From assembly GCA_037074705.1 (NCBI GenBank), contig CM073593.1:60429501-60493500 (forward strand): a stretch of DNA of 64,000 nucleotides, written 5' to 3'. How positions within the stretch are numbered: position 1 is the stretch's first letter; each line of letters begins with the position of its first letter. Below the pieces are notes generated by a model. The model had not been told where the DNA came from, did no database searches, and was given only the letters and a program-made list of their open reading frames with translations. The position numbers were made by a program, and so were the translations under genes. Positions 49,801 through 61,720 of the stretch are shown here, piece after piece. This DNA is from Zhengitettix transpicula. Taxonomy: Eukaryota; Arthropoda; Insecta; Orthoptera; Tetrigidae.

Positions 49801-52039
49801 ATCGCACGCACGTATACCCCAGAGTACAGTATTCCAATTGTCCGAGTGATCAATTATATGCATGATCCGATAAATCGTCTCATCTTCTGAGAATGCAACA
49901 CCGTCCCTTTCTTTCGCCGACATATTCATAATTGTTCTCATTCCTTATTAAGGCTCTCAGTTTTATCTTCAATTTTCTAATCCAACATATTTCAAAAGCT
50001 TTCAGTTTTCTTTTTGTACTGTTTAGGTTTCCTTTTCTTATTTATTATTGTACTTCAAATATAACTATTGTGAACTTCTTCCGCAATCCTAATTTATTTG
50101 CTTGGAGCTACAAGGATTCTGATCTCGAAGAATGCCTTCTCGGTTTTTTGCTTGCTTACGTTTTATATTGCTTCTTTAATAAGCCAACCCTTTTTCAGCC
50201 ACTGTACGTGGCGGCATGTATTTACTCACTACTGAACTTAATTGTATTCAACGTTATTTTCATGCTTTTTTTTGAGAAGTTTAACATATTTCAGTTGTCG
50301 TTTCTCCTCTAACAATGAAATATAAAAATATGAGTTAAAGAACTACGAAGAAAATTTTATTTAATAACAATAAAATTATATAGACACCGATTCTGAACGG
50401 ATTTTTTTTACTTAAATAATAGATTAAATTTTAGAAATTTATACTTTTCGTTTTCAGTGTAGGTATTTATAAATTATATTTAGCAATATTTTTTAAATTC
50501 AGCTTTTAAACATTATAAATTACACTTAACCATAGAAATAACATTTATTAAATATTTTCAATACGTTTATTAGCCATATGATATTTATTTAATACTTTTT
50601 GATTAGAAAGGGGAGTTTTTTCATATATGAGATACTGGTTAAACGTTCAAAAATATAAACAGTAGATATTGAATTGTGGTTTCTTCATTGGTTTGATCGT
50701 TTAAAAGTACGTTTTCATTGTACATGAAACCAAACTGCAAGAACCTTCAAATGGTGAAATAATAAAATGTGTATGAAAGTTATTGTTTAAGTTTATAAAG
50801 TATGTACGTTGCGTGTGATTAATATTTTAGACCATAAAATTATTACAAAGTTTAATTCTATGCTGTAATAATTTATTACTGTTAAGGGAATTTTTACTTC
50901 ATCTCTGTACCGGAAGTTACAAAACATAAATTAAATAATTATTTAATTCTGATTAATAACCTAGCTAACCCCAGGTTAAAATTAAATTTAGAACAGTTAA
51001 CAATCTATATTTTTAATAAAAAAATATTACCCGCCTGCTTTAATTACAAATTGTAATTACTACCGATCATGTACATACAGAAAAGCAAAACAATGACACG
51101 TTTTCTCCGTGGATTTCCACTTCAAAGTTCATTAGTCATCATTATGTGTAAATGTGGAAAAGCTGGCTTATATAATCCAGTTTTGACGAGGAATATCGTC
51201 TCAATAGTTTACCGCTTAGTGAGGATTTGGCAGGTAATTTGGCTCTTCCTCAGGTAGCCTCAAAACGCCGCAATGTCTCGTCTCATGTTCCGCGTTTCAG
51301 GAATAGGGCCGCACAGCTGGTTAGTCTTCTTATAGCGTCTTCTCGGGGCTCGATCAGGTCTTTTCTGTTACTAAACTTCTACTTCCATCGCTAATTAACT
51401 ACTCTGCTCTTTCCACATTACTGTCAAATTCTTCTCTCCACCACCAAACGAATCCACTACTCCATGACATCACAACATACAAACGTCTATCCAACTTCAC
51501 GACTTTTCCATTACACCACAAACTCCACCACTCTAGGACCACAGAACGACTGACTTCTACCTTCACACCTCGGTTAAAAAATGTTCTGCCCACAAGGTCT
51601 TGAAATCTCGTGTCCCCACATTCAATATTCTCGGTAGACAATCCCCATACGGAGCTATATAGCTAATTTCAAGTCCCTGTCAACTCACGCTCGTCATGAT
51701 GCCGGCGAAAATTTTCTGAACATGCTAATATATTGGGACCAGAGATTTGTTCTCATAGATACTTATGGTTTCAAGCCTTCTTCCCCATTTTAAATCTTCT
51801 TAAAGGAAGGCCACTGATGGCTGTTCGCTTGCGTTGAGTTCTCTAGTATGAACTGGCCAGTCCGGACGCTAAAATATAATTTTCTAAATATTTTTACCTA
51901 AAATAAAATCATAAATAATAAGATATAACCTCAAATCAATTTATTTCGCCTGTGTACACACTTATATAATATTTTAATTTATTTTGAAATTGTGTAATAG
52001 GAGAGAACAATGAAAATATTTTACATTCATTAATTTAGA
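46861..52039. other. AT-rich non-coding stretch
   Basis: No exon was recognised. Hydrophobic frames at 47719-48012 and 49932-50312 reflect T-rich sequence. The 60-codon minus-strand frame at 48064-48246 and those at 49411-49692 and 49756-49941 match nothing I recognise. 51240-51870 is GC-richer and pyrimidine-rich on the plus strand, with no identifiable content. Confidence 0.4.
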
Positions 52040-52620
52040 GTTTGTCCTAAATATAAGCATTCGCTCGTGTCAGTGATATGCCTGAGAGACTAACATGCGT
52101 GCAGTAATTACGCGTAATCGTCGTTTTCGCCTTCGTTACGACTAGCACAAACCTCGAGGCTGCACGAGATCAATACCGCATTGATCTCTTAGACATTATG
52201 GGCTTTTAATCTCAACCAGCTTAACAAATAAAATCTATGACAAATATGACGTATAAAGCCCATATTTGTTTAATCGCTGTAGGTATTTGCCAAATTGTCC
52301 TTCCTTGTAAAAAATTTAAGATACACTTAAAGTATTGTCTTAGTTTCCACAAATGTTTTTGTGGGAATCAATTGAGACCATATTAATTTTATGTCCAGTT
52401 CCGTCTGAATAAATCCAGTGGCAATAGCTGAAATAGAGCTGAGGCTAATGAGCGACGCCAGTGACTTAAGATCTTTCAGGAACATGCTCGACCTTAGCAG
52501 TTTTACGTCTTAATTTCTTGCGAGAGAGTCAATTTATTCGAGTAATTGCCTTACTCGCAGATTTAAAGTGAATCATTAATGCCAGCGAAGTGCAGAGTTC
52601 TAAAATTCCACAAGTTTAGA
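52040..52620. promoter_or_regulatory. Candidate conserved non-coding block with two short palindromes
   Basis: This block is GC-richer than its surroundings, has no open frame and contains two compact dyads: GAGATCAAT/ATTGATCTC (52166-52188, 5-base loop) and CGAGTAA/TTACTCG (52539-52557, 5-base loop). Such blocks in long insect introns are sometimes enhancers, but this is inference without comparative data. Confidence 0.25.
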
Positions 52621-55600
52621 GCACAGAAGTAAGAAACGAAAAGTTCCTTCTTGATTAATATATTAATCAAAAGTTTGTCGTATAAATTATTGTAATAAAG
52701 AAGTGGAAACCATTTGGTTAATTTTTTTAATTCATTGCTTATGTTTACTTTGCGCTTTTATTAATACAGAATAAGATAACACAATTCAATATAATGTTTA
52801 TTATTACATATTTTCCATAATTTACAACATTCTTGAATTGACATTATATATAATTCTGTCACGCTCCTTAATGAAATAATTTTGTAACATAAAAAGCAAT
52901 TCTTTTTTGTAGAATTCACAAAGAAATGGCGTGTTTTTAATCTAGCTTTGGAAATGCGTTCTATTAATAACCGTAACGAACGGGCTTGGATAGAAATTAA
53001 AATTTGCTTTGATCTTTACAATGAGTGTGCAAAAAATTCCAGTCAAGTTTTTGAGTAAAATAATTAAAGAAAGTTACTAATTCTATATTCACTGCGGATA
53101 TCTTCAGTTATATATTAAACGAATTTTGAACAAAATTCATTGTCATTAATTTAGAATGATTAAATGTAACATTAAATAACTGCTTTTTGCATTTGATTAG
53201 TAGGATAATTTTAATTTTATAGGATGTTCGTTAATAATTAAAAGTTCCTTAATAATTATTAATATTTACTAAGGAGTCTATTTAAAAGCTGTTTATCATT
53301 ATATATTCTCAGAAAAATAACTGACATAAATTTGAAAATTGTACTGAATTAAGAGTGTGTTTATACGAATAAATTTATATTGACAGAAGACTAGTTTATT
53401 ATTTTCAATTAAAATTACTTATCATTCACTTTATTTCTACTGCTCCTAATTTTTAAATTACCCTTTAATTTTTATGATTTATTTATCATCTGACTGTTTC
53501 ACAGCTTCGTTTTACGGTTTAGATTTGTATACCGTGATTTTAGAGTTAAAAATACTGTATTTATTTCCAAATATCATCATACCATAAATATTTCATAAAG
53601 CTCACAATTTTATAATCATTACAGCATGTACGATTGAATTGTCTGAATGAATATTCCGTGGTTACATTATTTCATTATTCTGTGTTTTACAGACACAGTG
53701 CACTTTTTGGTTTGAAAAATAAAATAAGTAGCAGTATTTTTAACATTCTGTATCTGTAAAAGTTCATGAAGATTCTCGCTTTTTAGTTATGGTTATATTT
53801 TTTTTCTTAGCAATTATTTAAGGAAATACTATTTTTTATGTTCCGTGAGGTTCTATATAGGATTGTGTATCAATTCCCTCTATCCACTGAAATGACGAAA
53901 TCTTAAATGATTCATGGTTCGCATAATTTATTCCGTACAACTCATCGCTTTTGGTATGCTTCAATTAGACAGTCGCCAATAGTTGTAGATTTTTAATTAA
54001 GATTGCAGACGTACTGGCGATAAATAAGCTGTCCAAAATGAAAGGCGCATTGTAAAGCTTCCATTAACTTGATTGGTGTTTTGAGACAGACTACTACCTC
54101 CTCGGTTATATTTTACATAAATGTCACGGAATACTTGTTTCTGGTTATTTTCTATCTGTCGGAATAGGTTCGTATAGTAATTTTTCTAAATAGTTTCGAA
54201 ACTTTTGGTAACATAATTCTATTGTTACATATAGAGAACTGTTGTGAATCGCGAAATGGAAAGAATGTGACCCGAAACTCGTTCTAGAAGTCAGGATTTG
54301 AGTCTGCTCATATTTCCAAAATTTTCAGACAAGAAGTGAGACGACTCAATAAATTTAAAATGTGGAATCTATTCATAGTAAGTTAGCAGTGTTTCAGTTA
54401 TCATTTCATTTACAAACTTCTCGTAAATTTTATCTTTATTTCATTTTTATATACTTAACAAAACAAATGATGTTTTTTCTGGAAATTCTTCTATGGAAGA
54501 CGAGACTGTAAACAGAAACAGAAGGAAGTAGGAGTTATATTGATTGAAGAAGCTTATAATAATCACATAAATAAATATTTGAATTCGTAAAAAACTTGTA
54601 ACGCATTTTGAAAAATATTCAGTTATATACTAGTTATATGACACAATAATAGCCTTAATTTTTCATCCAAAATGTTTATTCCCATCAATATCAGACAGGA
54701 TTTTTTCATCAATGATTTAATTTTTAGTAACTTTTGGTATTCATTTTAAAAATGAATTAGCCTGCGGTATAATATTAATGTTTCAAAAATTTTGCCTTTC
54801 ATAAGGTCCAGCATCAATTATGTTCCTTAACTTTCCGATAGGCTTAATACAAATAAATCTTTTTTCAATTTTCGTATTGGCTTATATGACGCAAAAATAT
54901 ATATGACAACCATTAAATTCGTTATTAGTTGTTCGTTAAATAGCGACTAAAAACTAAATACATTAATAAATAACATATATATTTATAATTATGTCGTAAC
55001 ATGTTGAATCAAAGCAAACCGGCCTCGCTAGCTTTGTGGATTTAAAATTGAAGGGATCGATACAACCACATGCCCACCTTCCCCCTTCAAATCCCAAAGC
55101 GTTCTCAATTAAATGTGTGTTTCGTTTGGTTCTGTGGACAAGCAAAAAGTTACAGAGGCGACAGCTTCTAAAACAACCGAAATATCAGCCTAATACAGCA
55201 AAATATTCGAACATTTCGATATGGAGTGAAAAAAATTTCTAGCGTGAGAAAATAAAATATAATACAATATATAAAGTATAATCACCAGAAAAGTAATAAA
55301 AATTATAATTTTAAAGTTTCTGGAGTATTTGAATGAATAATAGGCATGTAATTTAGATTTTAAGAATTTATTTTTCTTTGGGACGTTTAATAAATGATTA
55401 AACAGAGTAATAATAGTAAAAATGTAATTATAAAATATTTAAAATATTGGTGTTGTTGAGACTGAAAATGTATGAAAAATTTACACTGGTGTTTGTTGGC
55501 TCAATTTCCTTGTCCATGACTTTAGCAATTTACGAAGTTTGCATTTAACTTTACGGTACCCGACTGAACTGTCATACCCGTTGATTTATGTAATTTTCTT

Positions 55601-55974
55601 GTGGCGCTTGTCGTCCCTAAGATTCAGCCAAGCGCAGTAAGTGGCTTTAAATTTTGATAGAAACTTTTGCCTCAATTATATCCACTAGTCATAAACGTAT
55701 GCAACGATGGTCAATCAAAACTTTTCAAATAACTACAAATAACTTTTAATTAATCTCTTTTACTCTAATAAACTACCTGATTAACCTAAATACATATTTA
55801 ATATCCCAATTAACTGAATCTGAATAATAACTTGATGGTTTAAGAACCTCTTATCACTGTGTCTGTTTCCGTGTCCGTGTTTGTCATCAACCACGTATTA
55901 TTTACATCTCCAATGTGCAACGAATTACTGAAACATATTTCTGCTTGATGCTAGACGTTTTAAAAACTCGCTCG

Positions 55975-55986
55975 CCCCCCCCCCCC
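55975..55986. repeat. Poly-C run
   Basis: Twelve consecutive C residues in an AT-rich setting; the length is error-prone in sequencing. Confidence 0.85.
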
Positions 55987-56268
55987 TTTCTGTCGTATTT
56001 TATCCAATCATTTTTCGCATTCACATTGGTCACCCCACCTTGAGATCAGCTGTAAAGTCCAGTGGCCGTTATGAAAACAAATTACAGGTCGGTTTCTGCT
56101 CTCGTCAATAATATATTCTATATCTAGTTCTAAACTGCTCCCTAAGCTCAGAGTTGGTGCTGTTTTCAGGGAAATAAATGTCACACTATAAGCTAGTTTA
56201 ATTTTTATCACCTCAAAAGTTCACTGATGGATAAATCCTATCGAGTTTCTGGCATCAGCATATTTTAA

Positions 56269-56282
56269 TTACACACACACAC

Positions 56283-56314
<32 letters not shown>
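56269..56314. repeat. Compound (AC)n(AT)n microsatellite
   Basis: An AC run from about 56270 passes through AG into an AT run to about 56314. Confidence 0.9.
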
Positions 56315-56317
<3 letters not shown>

Positions 56318-58049
56318 CATGAGCAACTATTTGCGCTTGATGTTTACCCTGATAAATAATTATTACTTTTTTCGTATTCATTATTCCGTTACAGCTTGAA
56401 ATTATTAGATATTCTAAGAGAGGAATCAAAGTTTTAATGGCGTAATTTGAGTTAAAATCCATTTTATTTACTCCACTGTGTCATTGGAACTGAGACATTT
56501 TACAAGGAATAATTTCGCAGCGAAGTAATTTTGGCCTTACATTCCTTTAAGAATGTATCAGTTAACTGAAGAATGTTAAAACATCAGTGTCACATTTACT
56601 TTACAATGTTTGAATTAATTATAAGCCCAAAATTATTACTTCCAGACTTTCTTCCGAATTAAGTGAGTCTTGAATCGTTAAAGAAGTTATTTAGTAAATA
56701 TTAAACTATGTTAATTCAAATTTTTAAGGCTTGAATATTTATTATATTTATGTTTCCTGTATATATATTTTCATTATTGGGTTATGAAAGGAGTGTATTC
56801 TTCAAGACTCAGAACGCAACGAAGTTCGTGGCGGTGTAGTGAGAAACTCAATTACTTCTGTGGTCTTGTGGTGCCGTGCCCTTCCATTAAATATCACCAT
56901 CTACATATAAAAGGCCTGTCACTACTTGAAAACACGACGAAGCAGTACATACCGACTAAACCTATCATAAAAGTGTAGTTAAAGGATTTTTTTTTGTCAA
57001 GTTTCATAGTGAAGTGAATAAGCTAATATTAAAGGAATTGGAATATAATAATATATTTTTCTGATTCCATTTCACATCCAGCACATTGAAACCGCATAAT
57101 ATGATATAATCTAAGATATTTCCAAAAATGTTTAATTAAAATATTTCCGTACTTGGTAACATGAAATGAATGATTTTTAAAATGTCTCTAAATTAAAGTA
57201 GCATGCATTATCCTTCAATAAAATTTTTATCAGTGATGAAGGAATTATATTCCTTTCTCTCGACACCAGAAAGTTTGTCGAGTTTTTCAGCCATTTGTCT
57301 AATTTCGTACAGTCAGACTATACTCGCACGGTGGTATTATTAACTTACGCTATTTCTACTACGGCGACAGTTCTTTTCACATATCTTTCACGTTAGTTAG
57401 CGTCTATTATGTCGTTTGCATTTGATTCTATACAAATGAGCAAACTGCCTGTCCTAATTGACAAGCCCGCTGTAACTTAGTATGCTGTAAAACTCGCCAG
57501 CTGACTGGAAAACACGTCGCATTATAGGACTGTCACCGTTTCTTGCGTGTTAACACTGCTCACTCAGTCTTGTCTGGTGGGACATTATCTGGAAGCTTAT
57601 TCCCAGGTCCTTTGTGAGCGGCGAACACTTGTCAGCCGCATCTCAGGAGCATTGTAAAGGCGACGAAATAGACGTGCTTTTTGAGAGCAGGTCAGTGCTG
57701 TTCCTCAGAGAACAGGCAGAAAACTTAACCGCGTTTGGAACATGAGGAACGAATTTAATAAGTATTAAAAAGAATTTAATCTATTAATAATTGATCTCGA
57801 TTGTAAGTAAACTGCATGATATATATAGTGTTGTCCACAGGGTATCTTAAATTTAACTCCTTACCCTTACGGGTCGTGGAGACATTGTTCATAGCTCATT
57901 TATGCTCAATAATTTATTTTAATCTGTTTAGCGTTCTTTGGGGACTAACACTTTTAACTGGTAAGATTAGCTTTACCTTAAACTTTACTTACTTCTGTTT
58001 GCATCGCCAGTCAAGGAAGCTTGCGAGGAATATTGTCTCACAGGTGAAC

Positions 58050-58530
58050 CTTCCCTGAGAGCTCTGGAGGAAGCTACGTTTGGGGATGTCTTCTCCTTTC
58101 TCTGTTTTTTTTAACTAAGGTTCCCACAAGCCGAGGCACCTCGTCCTGTTTTGAGAGGTGTATGTTCCGGAATCTCAGACCTTTGGCATAAGGTAAGATT
58201 TGTACGCTCTTCCTATTTGAATAGTCAGCCAGCTGCCTACTAAACTGGGAAATGCTGCGAACCCACAGTAAACCCCTCTCCCGCTATCGGAAGAGTGTGG
58301 GACAAGTACCAAATTTCCGACCTACCTGATGCAGGTTTTTATAGGGTTTCCCTGCATCACTTTTCGGCTAATTTCCGGGTGGGATCCTTAAACTATAGCC
58401 CAGGGGCCGTAGTTAACGCTTGTCAACCTTGCTCTCTATCTTTTCGCATCCCCCCTTTCAATCCCTTTCCTATGCTATGAGAGGAGTTGCCACTATATGG
58501 ATTATCCGATATGTAGCCTATCTATATCTT
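58050..58530 (+). mobile_element. Retroposon family copy 4, near full length
   Basis: It contains the 5' part (GAAGCTACGTTTGGGGATGT, then GGTTCCCACAAGCCGAGGCA at 58121-58140), the core (CCGACCTACCTGATGCAGG at 58318-58336, GGATCCTTAAACTATAGCCC) and the 3' block (CCTTTCCTATGCTATGAGAG). The order matches the reversed 20.4-kb copy, with one unit of the part duplicated there. No clear A-tail or target duplication remains. Open frames in it are short and unsupported. Confidence 0.68.
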
Positions 58531-58876
58531 CTTTTTCCTTCAATTTGCATTATATAGTCAAATTATTTGTCACGGCATTATACTTGTCCAATCGCAATTA
58601 GATAGTTGAAAGATATTCATGTCATAGTACCATTTGAATTTAAACTAATTATTTGACGGTGAGATTTCAAACATCGCATCCCTTCCTACGACGGAAGTGA
58701 GTTGGGTTGGCAAGAAAAAAAAGTAAATATCTAACCAATGAAAACCCGAGGCTACGTCTCAGCCGATCACCAATCAGAAGCACTCACGTCGACGGCGGTC
58801 AGAGATGTAAGCATTTAGGTTGAATCATACCTTACTTATTTATCTCTTTCGCACCGCATACACTATTTTCTTTCCA

Positions 58877-58940
58877 TTCCTTTGCTATTAAAGGGGAAAG
58901 GCCACAACGTGGTAGACCCTCTAGTAGCACCTTTCTTAAA
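58877..58940 (+). mobile_element. Solo 3' tail of the retroposon family
   Basis: It matches only the 3' block (TTTGCTATTAAAGGGGAAAG, then CCACAACGTGG and CTAGTAGC), about 350 bp downstream of copy 4. It is a severely 5'-truncated insertion or a remnant of an older copy. Confidence 0.5.
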
Positions 58941-60529
58941 AGCTAATTGTAATAAAGTAAATAAAAAAGTTCCTATTTTTTCACTACTCCTACACACCGA
59001 GAGAAAATATATGAATATTGCATAAACCATAAAAAATTATGTATATTTCTATTTAATAATACATGTCCACGAAAAAATTTCAACTGAAAAGTAGATAACC
59101 TTTCTACAACTAGATAAAGTTCATATTCAATCGTGTTTTGTTGTTTTCATAATTATTTTGCTTCCGCACAATCTACTTTACAATAACTTATATGTCTAGA
59201 TTATAGTGGTCTACTTAAGAGAACAGTTTCTTGTAGTTATTCGTCAATACTAAAACTAAAATATTTCATAAGAAGTTAAAATGAGTGTTTTTGTATAACA
59301 TCCTGAAGTTAACCTTTGGTTTCTATTATAAATATGTATTTATATATGATGTAAGCATTAAACAATTAATCATAATTCTTATGAGTTTTCAACTGTGATT
59401 ACATATTTTACTTTTCAAAATCCCTTCTTTAAAGTGTGAACGTTTTCAAAACGTGGATATACTGTCATGCAGATAGCTGATCAGCTAAGACGTTTCGTGC
59501 TACTGACAAGCAAAGTTTCGGTTTTTGATGCTATGATATTTACTGTAGCAATAATTTGTTGGAATAAGAGTTGGAGAGAGGCAGAAAAATTTCCCATTGT
59601 CGTTCCGCAATAGCTTTGATTTGGATTGCTTTCAGAACGAGAAATCCTGCTGTTTTATTACCAACTTTCCCGCTAACGTTGATCCCAGAACATGGCTACG
59701 CTACTCTTGGAAGAGCGGGACCGAAACGTTAAAACCATCAGATTCATTGGACGTTTATGTGGAAAAGACAACTACGCTCATTAATATCGGATAATTTCAG
59801 TTACGATATAAACAAAAGGTAAACTACACCATATAAATAATAGATTCATTTTGAATTTATGGCTAAAACAACGCCATTAAGTCAAGGAAATTAATTATTG
59901 CCTACAAAATGTTTCATCTCGTAACGAAAATTAATAACATAAAGCATGATTCTAAAATGTATTTTGATAAGTAGGAGTATACAATGACTCTTCTTCATTG
60001 TAAAATATAAAAGTATATATTCGATAAGGCAGTTAACATTTTTTAGAACGACAATTTACGATTTTCAGCTAACCAGCAAGTATAGGACTGTTTTTGAAGT
60101 TCCATCAACACTTTATTAGGAATAGTATTGGTAATTGTGTGACTATCTGTATGAAAATATTAGTAATTCAGAACGAACTGAGGAAGCTTCAATCAAAGCT
60201 CAGACATATAGGCTATGAAGTTGAATTATTTTATCGGAATGGAAAAATCTCGGTAGAGATAATTTACTGATGTTAGTAATATAAATTCAAAAGGCATAAT
60301 TTTAAAATAAAATATATAACCTATTTGTTTTCTTGTTTACAAAAGTTAAATAATTATTTACGCAGACATTTTATTTCTTATTTAAAACCATGTAAATGTA
60401 TTTGTAACAGTGTAAGTACTATACTGTATATATTTCGTTGAAGTGACCGCTATATGGACTCATCTGGATTCGGATTCCTTAGAAAACATTTTTTTTCTAT
60501 TACCTTAATTATGATCAAAACGTAATGTG
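58941..60529. other. AT-rich non-coding stretch
   Basis: No gene was recognised. A GC-richer segment at 59580-59790 carries a 65-codon frame without a known domain. Confidence 0.4.
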
Positions 60530-61093
60530 CGAGGGTGTTTCATTAAGTAATGCCTCCTATCTTTTTCTCCTTAAATAAGTTAGTGAAAATTTTGAAATTG
60601 GCGCGATTCCTCAAACATCCTTCTCCAATCCATTGCAGCAACAACTTCCTAAGTCAAGTGGTGGCAACGCTGTACCATCTTGCAAAATGGCTGATATTGA
60701 CTGACGTATTAGACAGCATCCTGTGATTGAATTCTTAATTGGGGAAGGTGAAACGTCGCATTCATGAAAGGCTGAAAAATGTGTATGGTGATGCAACAGT
60801 GGAATGACAGAACTGTTCAGGGATGGATTCGTTGCTGTAACGAAGCTGAAGGGCAAACACCGTGAAAACGCCAGTGCGTCGATGGCTTAGGAAGCAAGAC
60901 CACGCTGTTTACCGCAGTGGAATATATGTCCTTGTTAAAAGGTGCACAAAAACTGTGGAAAAGGACGGAGACGATATTTAAAAGTGAAAATTTAATCATA
61001 AATGATGTGGGTTTATGCTGTATAAATTGCAGTTAATTGTCTTAACGAATGAAAGATAAAAAATAGGAGACATTACTTATTGATTCACCCTCG
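60530..61093 (+). mobile_element. Internally deleted mariner element with both termini
   Basis: The left end CGAGGGTGTTTCATTAAGTA and the right end (reverse complement) CGAGGGTGAATCAATAAGTA are inverted repeats, continuing through ATG(C/T)CTCCTAT. The flanking dinucleotides are TG on the left and TA on the right, consistent with a TA target mutated on one side. At 564 bp it is less than half the usual length of about 1.3 kb. It retains both ends, so it could once have been moved by a full-length relative. Confidence 0.82.
60687..60981 (+). pseudogene. Mariner transposase with the catalytic core deleted
   Basis: The ATG at 60687 begins MADID, then a stop, then RQHPVIEFLIGEGET, the N-terminal helix of mariner transposases. 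After a frameshift IHERLKNVYGDATVE continues the DNA-binding domain, and NEAEGQT follows. Near 60865-60874 the sequence jumps to VRRWLRKQD and then GIYVLVKRCTKTVEKDGDDI, the extreme C terminus, and ends at TAA 60979-60981. Everything between, including all three catalytic acids, is missing: about 100 codons of mixed frame remain of roughly 345. It is dead as an enzyme; stops and frameshifts indicate long decay after the deletion. Confidence 0.8.
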
Positions 61094-61419
61094 TATCAGT
61101 TCTGTTAAAGTGCAATTTTATTTTAAAAATATGTATACTATAAAAATTTTCATCTCCGCGATTCCGATTCCGAGGTAATAAATACAGAGAAATTCATAAA
61201 ACCGTGTGGTTATCTCTCGATACAATAAGCACATTATTATTCCGAACAAAACAGGGTGAATATATTAGTTTAATAAACGATAATATGACAGATATTTTTG
61301 TTTTAAGTTTAAACTTGAAATGCAAAAAGATTGTATTCAGTCACTAAGAGCTTTAATGAATATGTATTAAACGTGACCGTTTTAATAGCTTGTTTTCCAA
61401 CGTAAAGCGTCTTTATATT
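61094..61419. other. AT-rich non-coding stretch
   Basis: Nothing recognisable between the mariner element and the GC-richer block that follows. Confidence 0.4.
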
Positions 61420-61720
61420 TTCGTTTTTGTGTATGCGCGCCTCGCGAGTTCTCCCAGAGCGCAGAAGAGAGAGTTTTGTTCTGCTTTGCTGTTTAGCGCT
61501 CTGGGAAGCCTCTAGAGACGTAATTAGTGATGTGTTCGGGCCTGGGACGCCATTAACACAGCTAACGGCAGCCATAGCCGGAGAGCTAGGAATTTTATTA
61601 TTGCGTGCCCTGTATTACTCGCCAACTCACTCAATTAACGAGGACGGCGAATTGATACGAGATCTAATTAAATGAATTAGCGAAAGCAATAGCGAAAAGT
61701 TAGCGAACGTCGAAAATGCG
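61420..61720. promoter_or_regulatory. Candidate regulatory element with clustered TAAT sites and a GC-rich hairpin
   Basis: A sharp GC-richer block in AT-rich DNA. It has a perfect 11-bp dyad TCCCAGAGCGC/GCGCTCTGGGA (about 61452-61462 and 61496-61506). Downstream are several homeodomain-type cores: GTAATTAGTG near 61519, CAATTAACG near 61632, and TCTAATTAAATGAATTAGCG near 61664-61683. The 82-codon plus-strand frame from 61427 (first codon TTG or GTG, not ATG) and the 88-codon minus-strand frame match no domain, so I favour cis-regulatory DNA over coding; a coding exon is not excluded. Confidence 0.3.

Larger units (their letters stand above)
52621..58049. other. AT-rich non-coding stretch
   Basis: No gene was recognised. 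It includes a poly-C run, an AC/AT compound microsatellite and a GC-richer patch at about 57240-57720 without an open frame. Small frames at 54963-55242 and 56784-56978 have no domain. Confidence 0.4.

Noticed and set aside
49932..50312. A 126-residue hydrophobic open frame
   Set aside because: Starts at TTG, is Phe/Leu/Ile-rich from T-rich DNA and has no motif.
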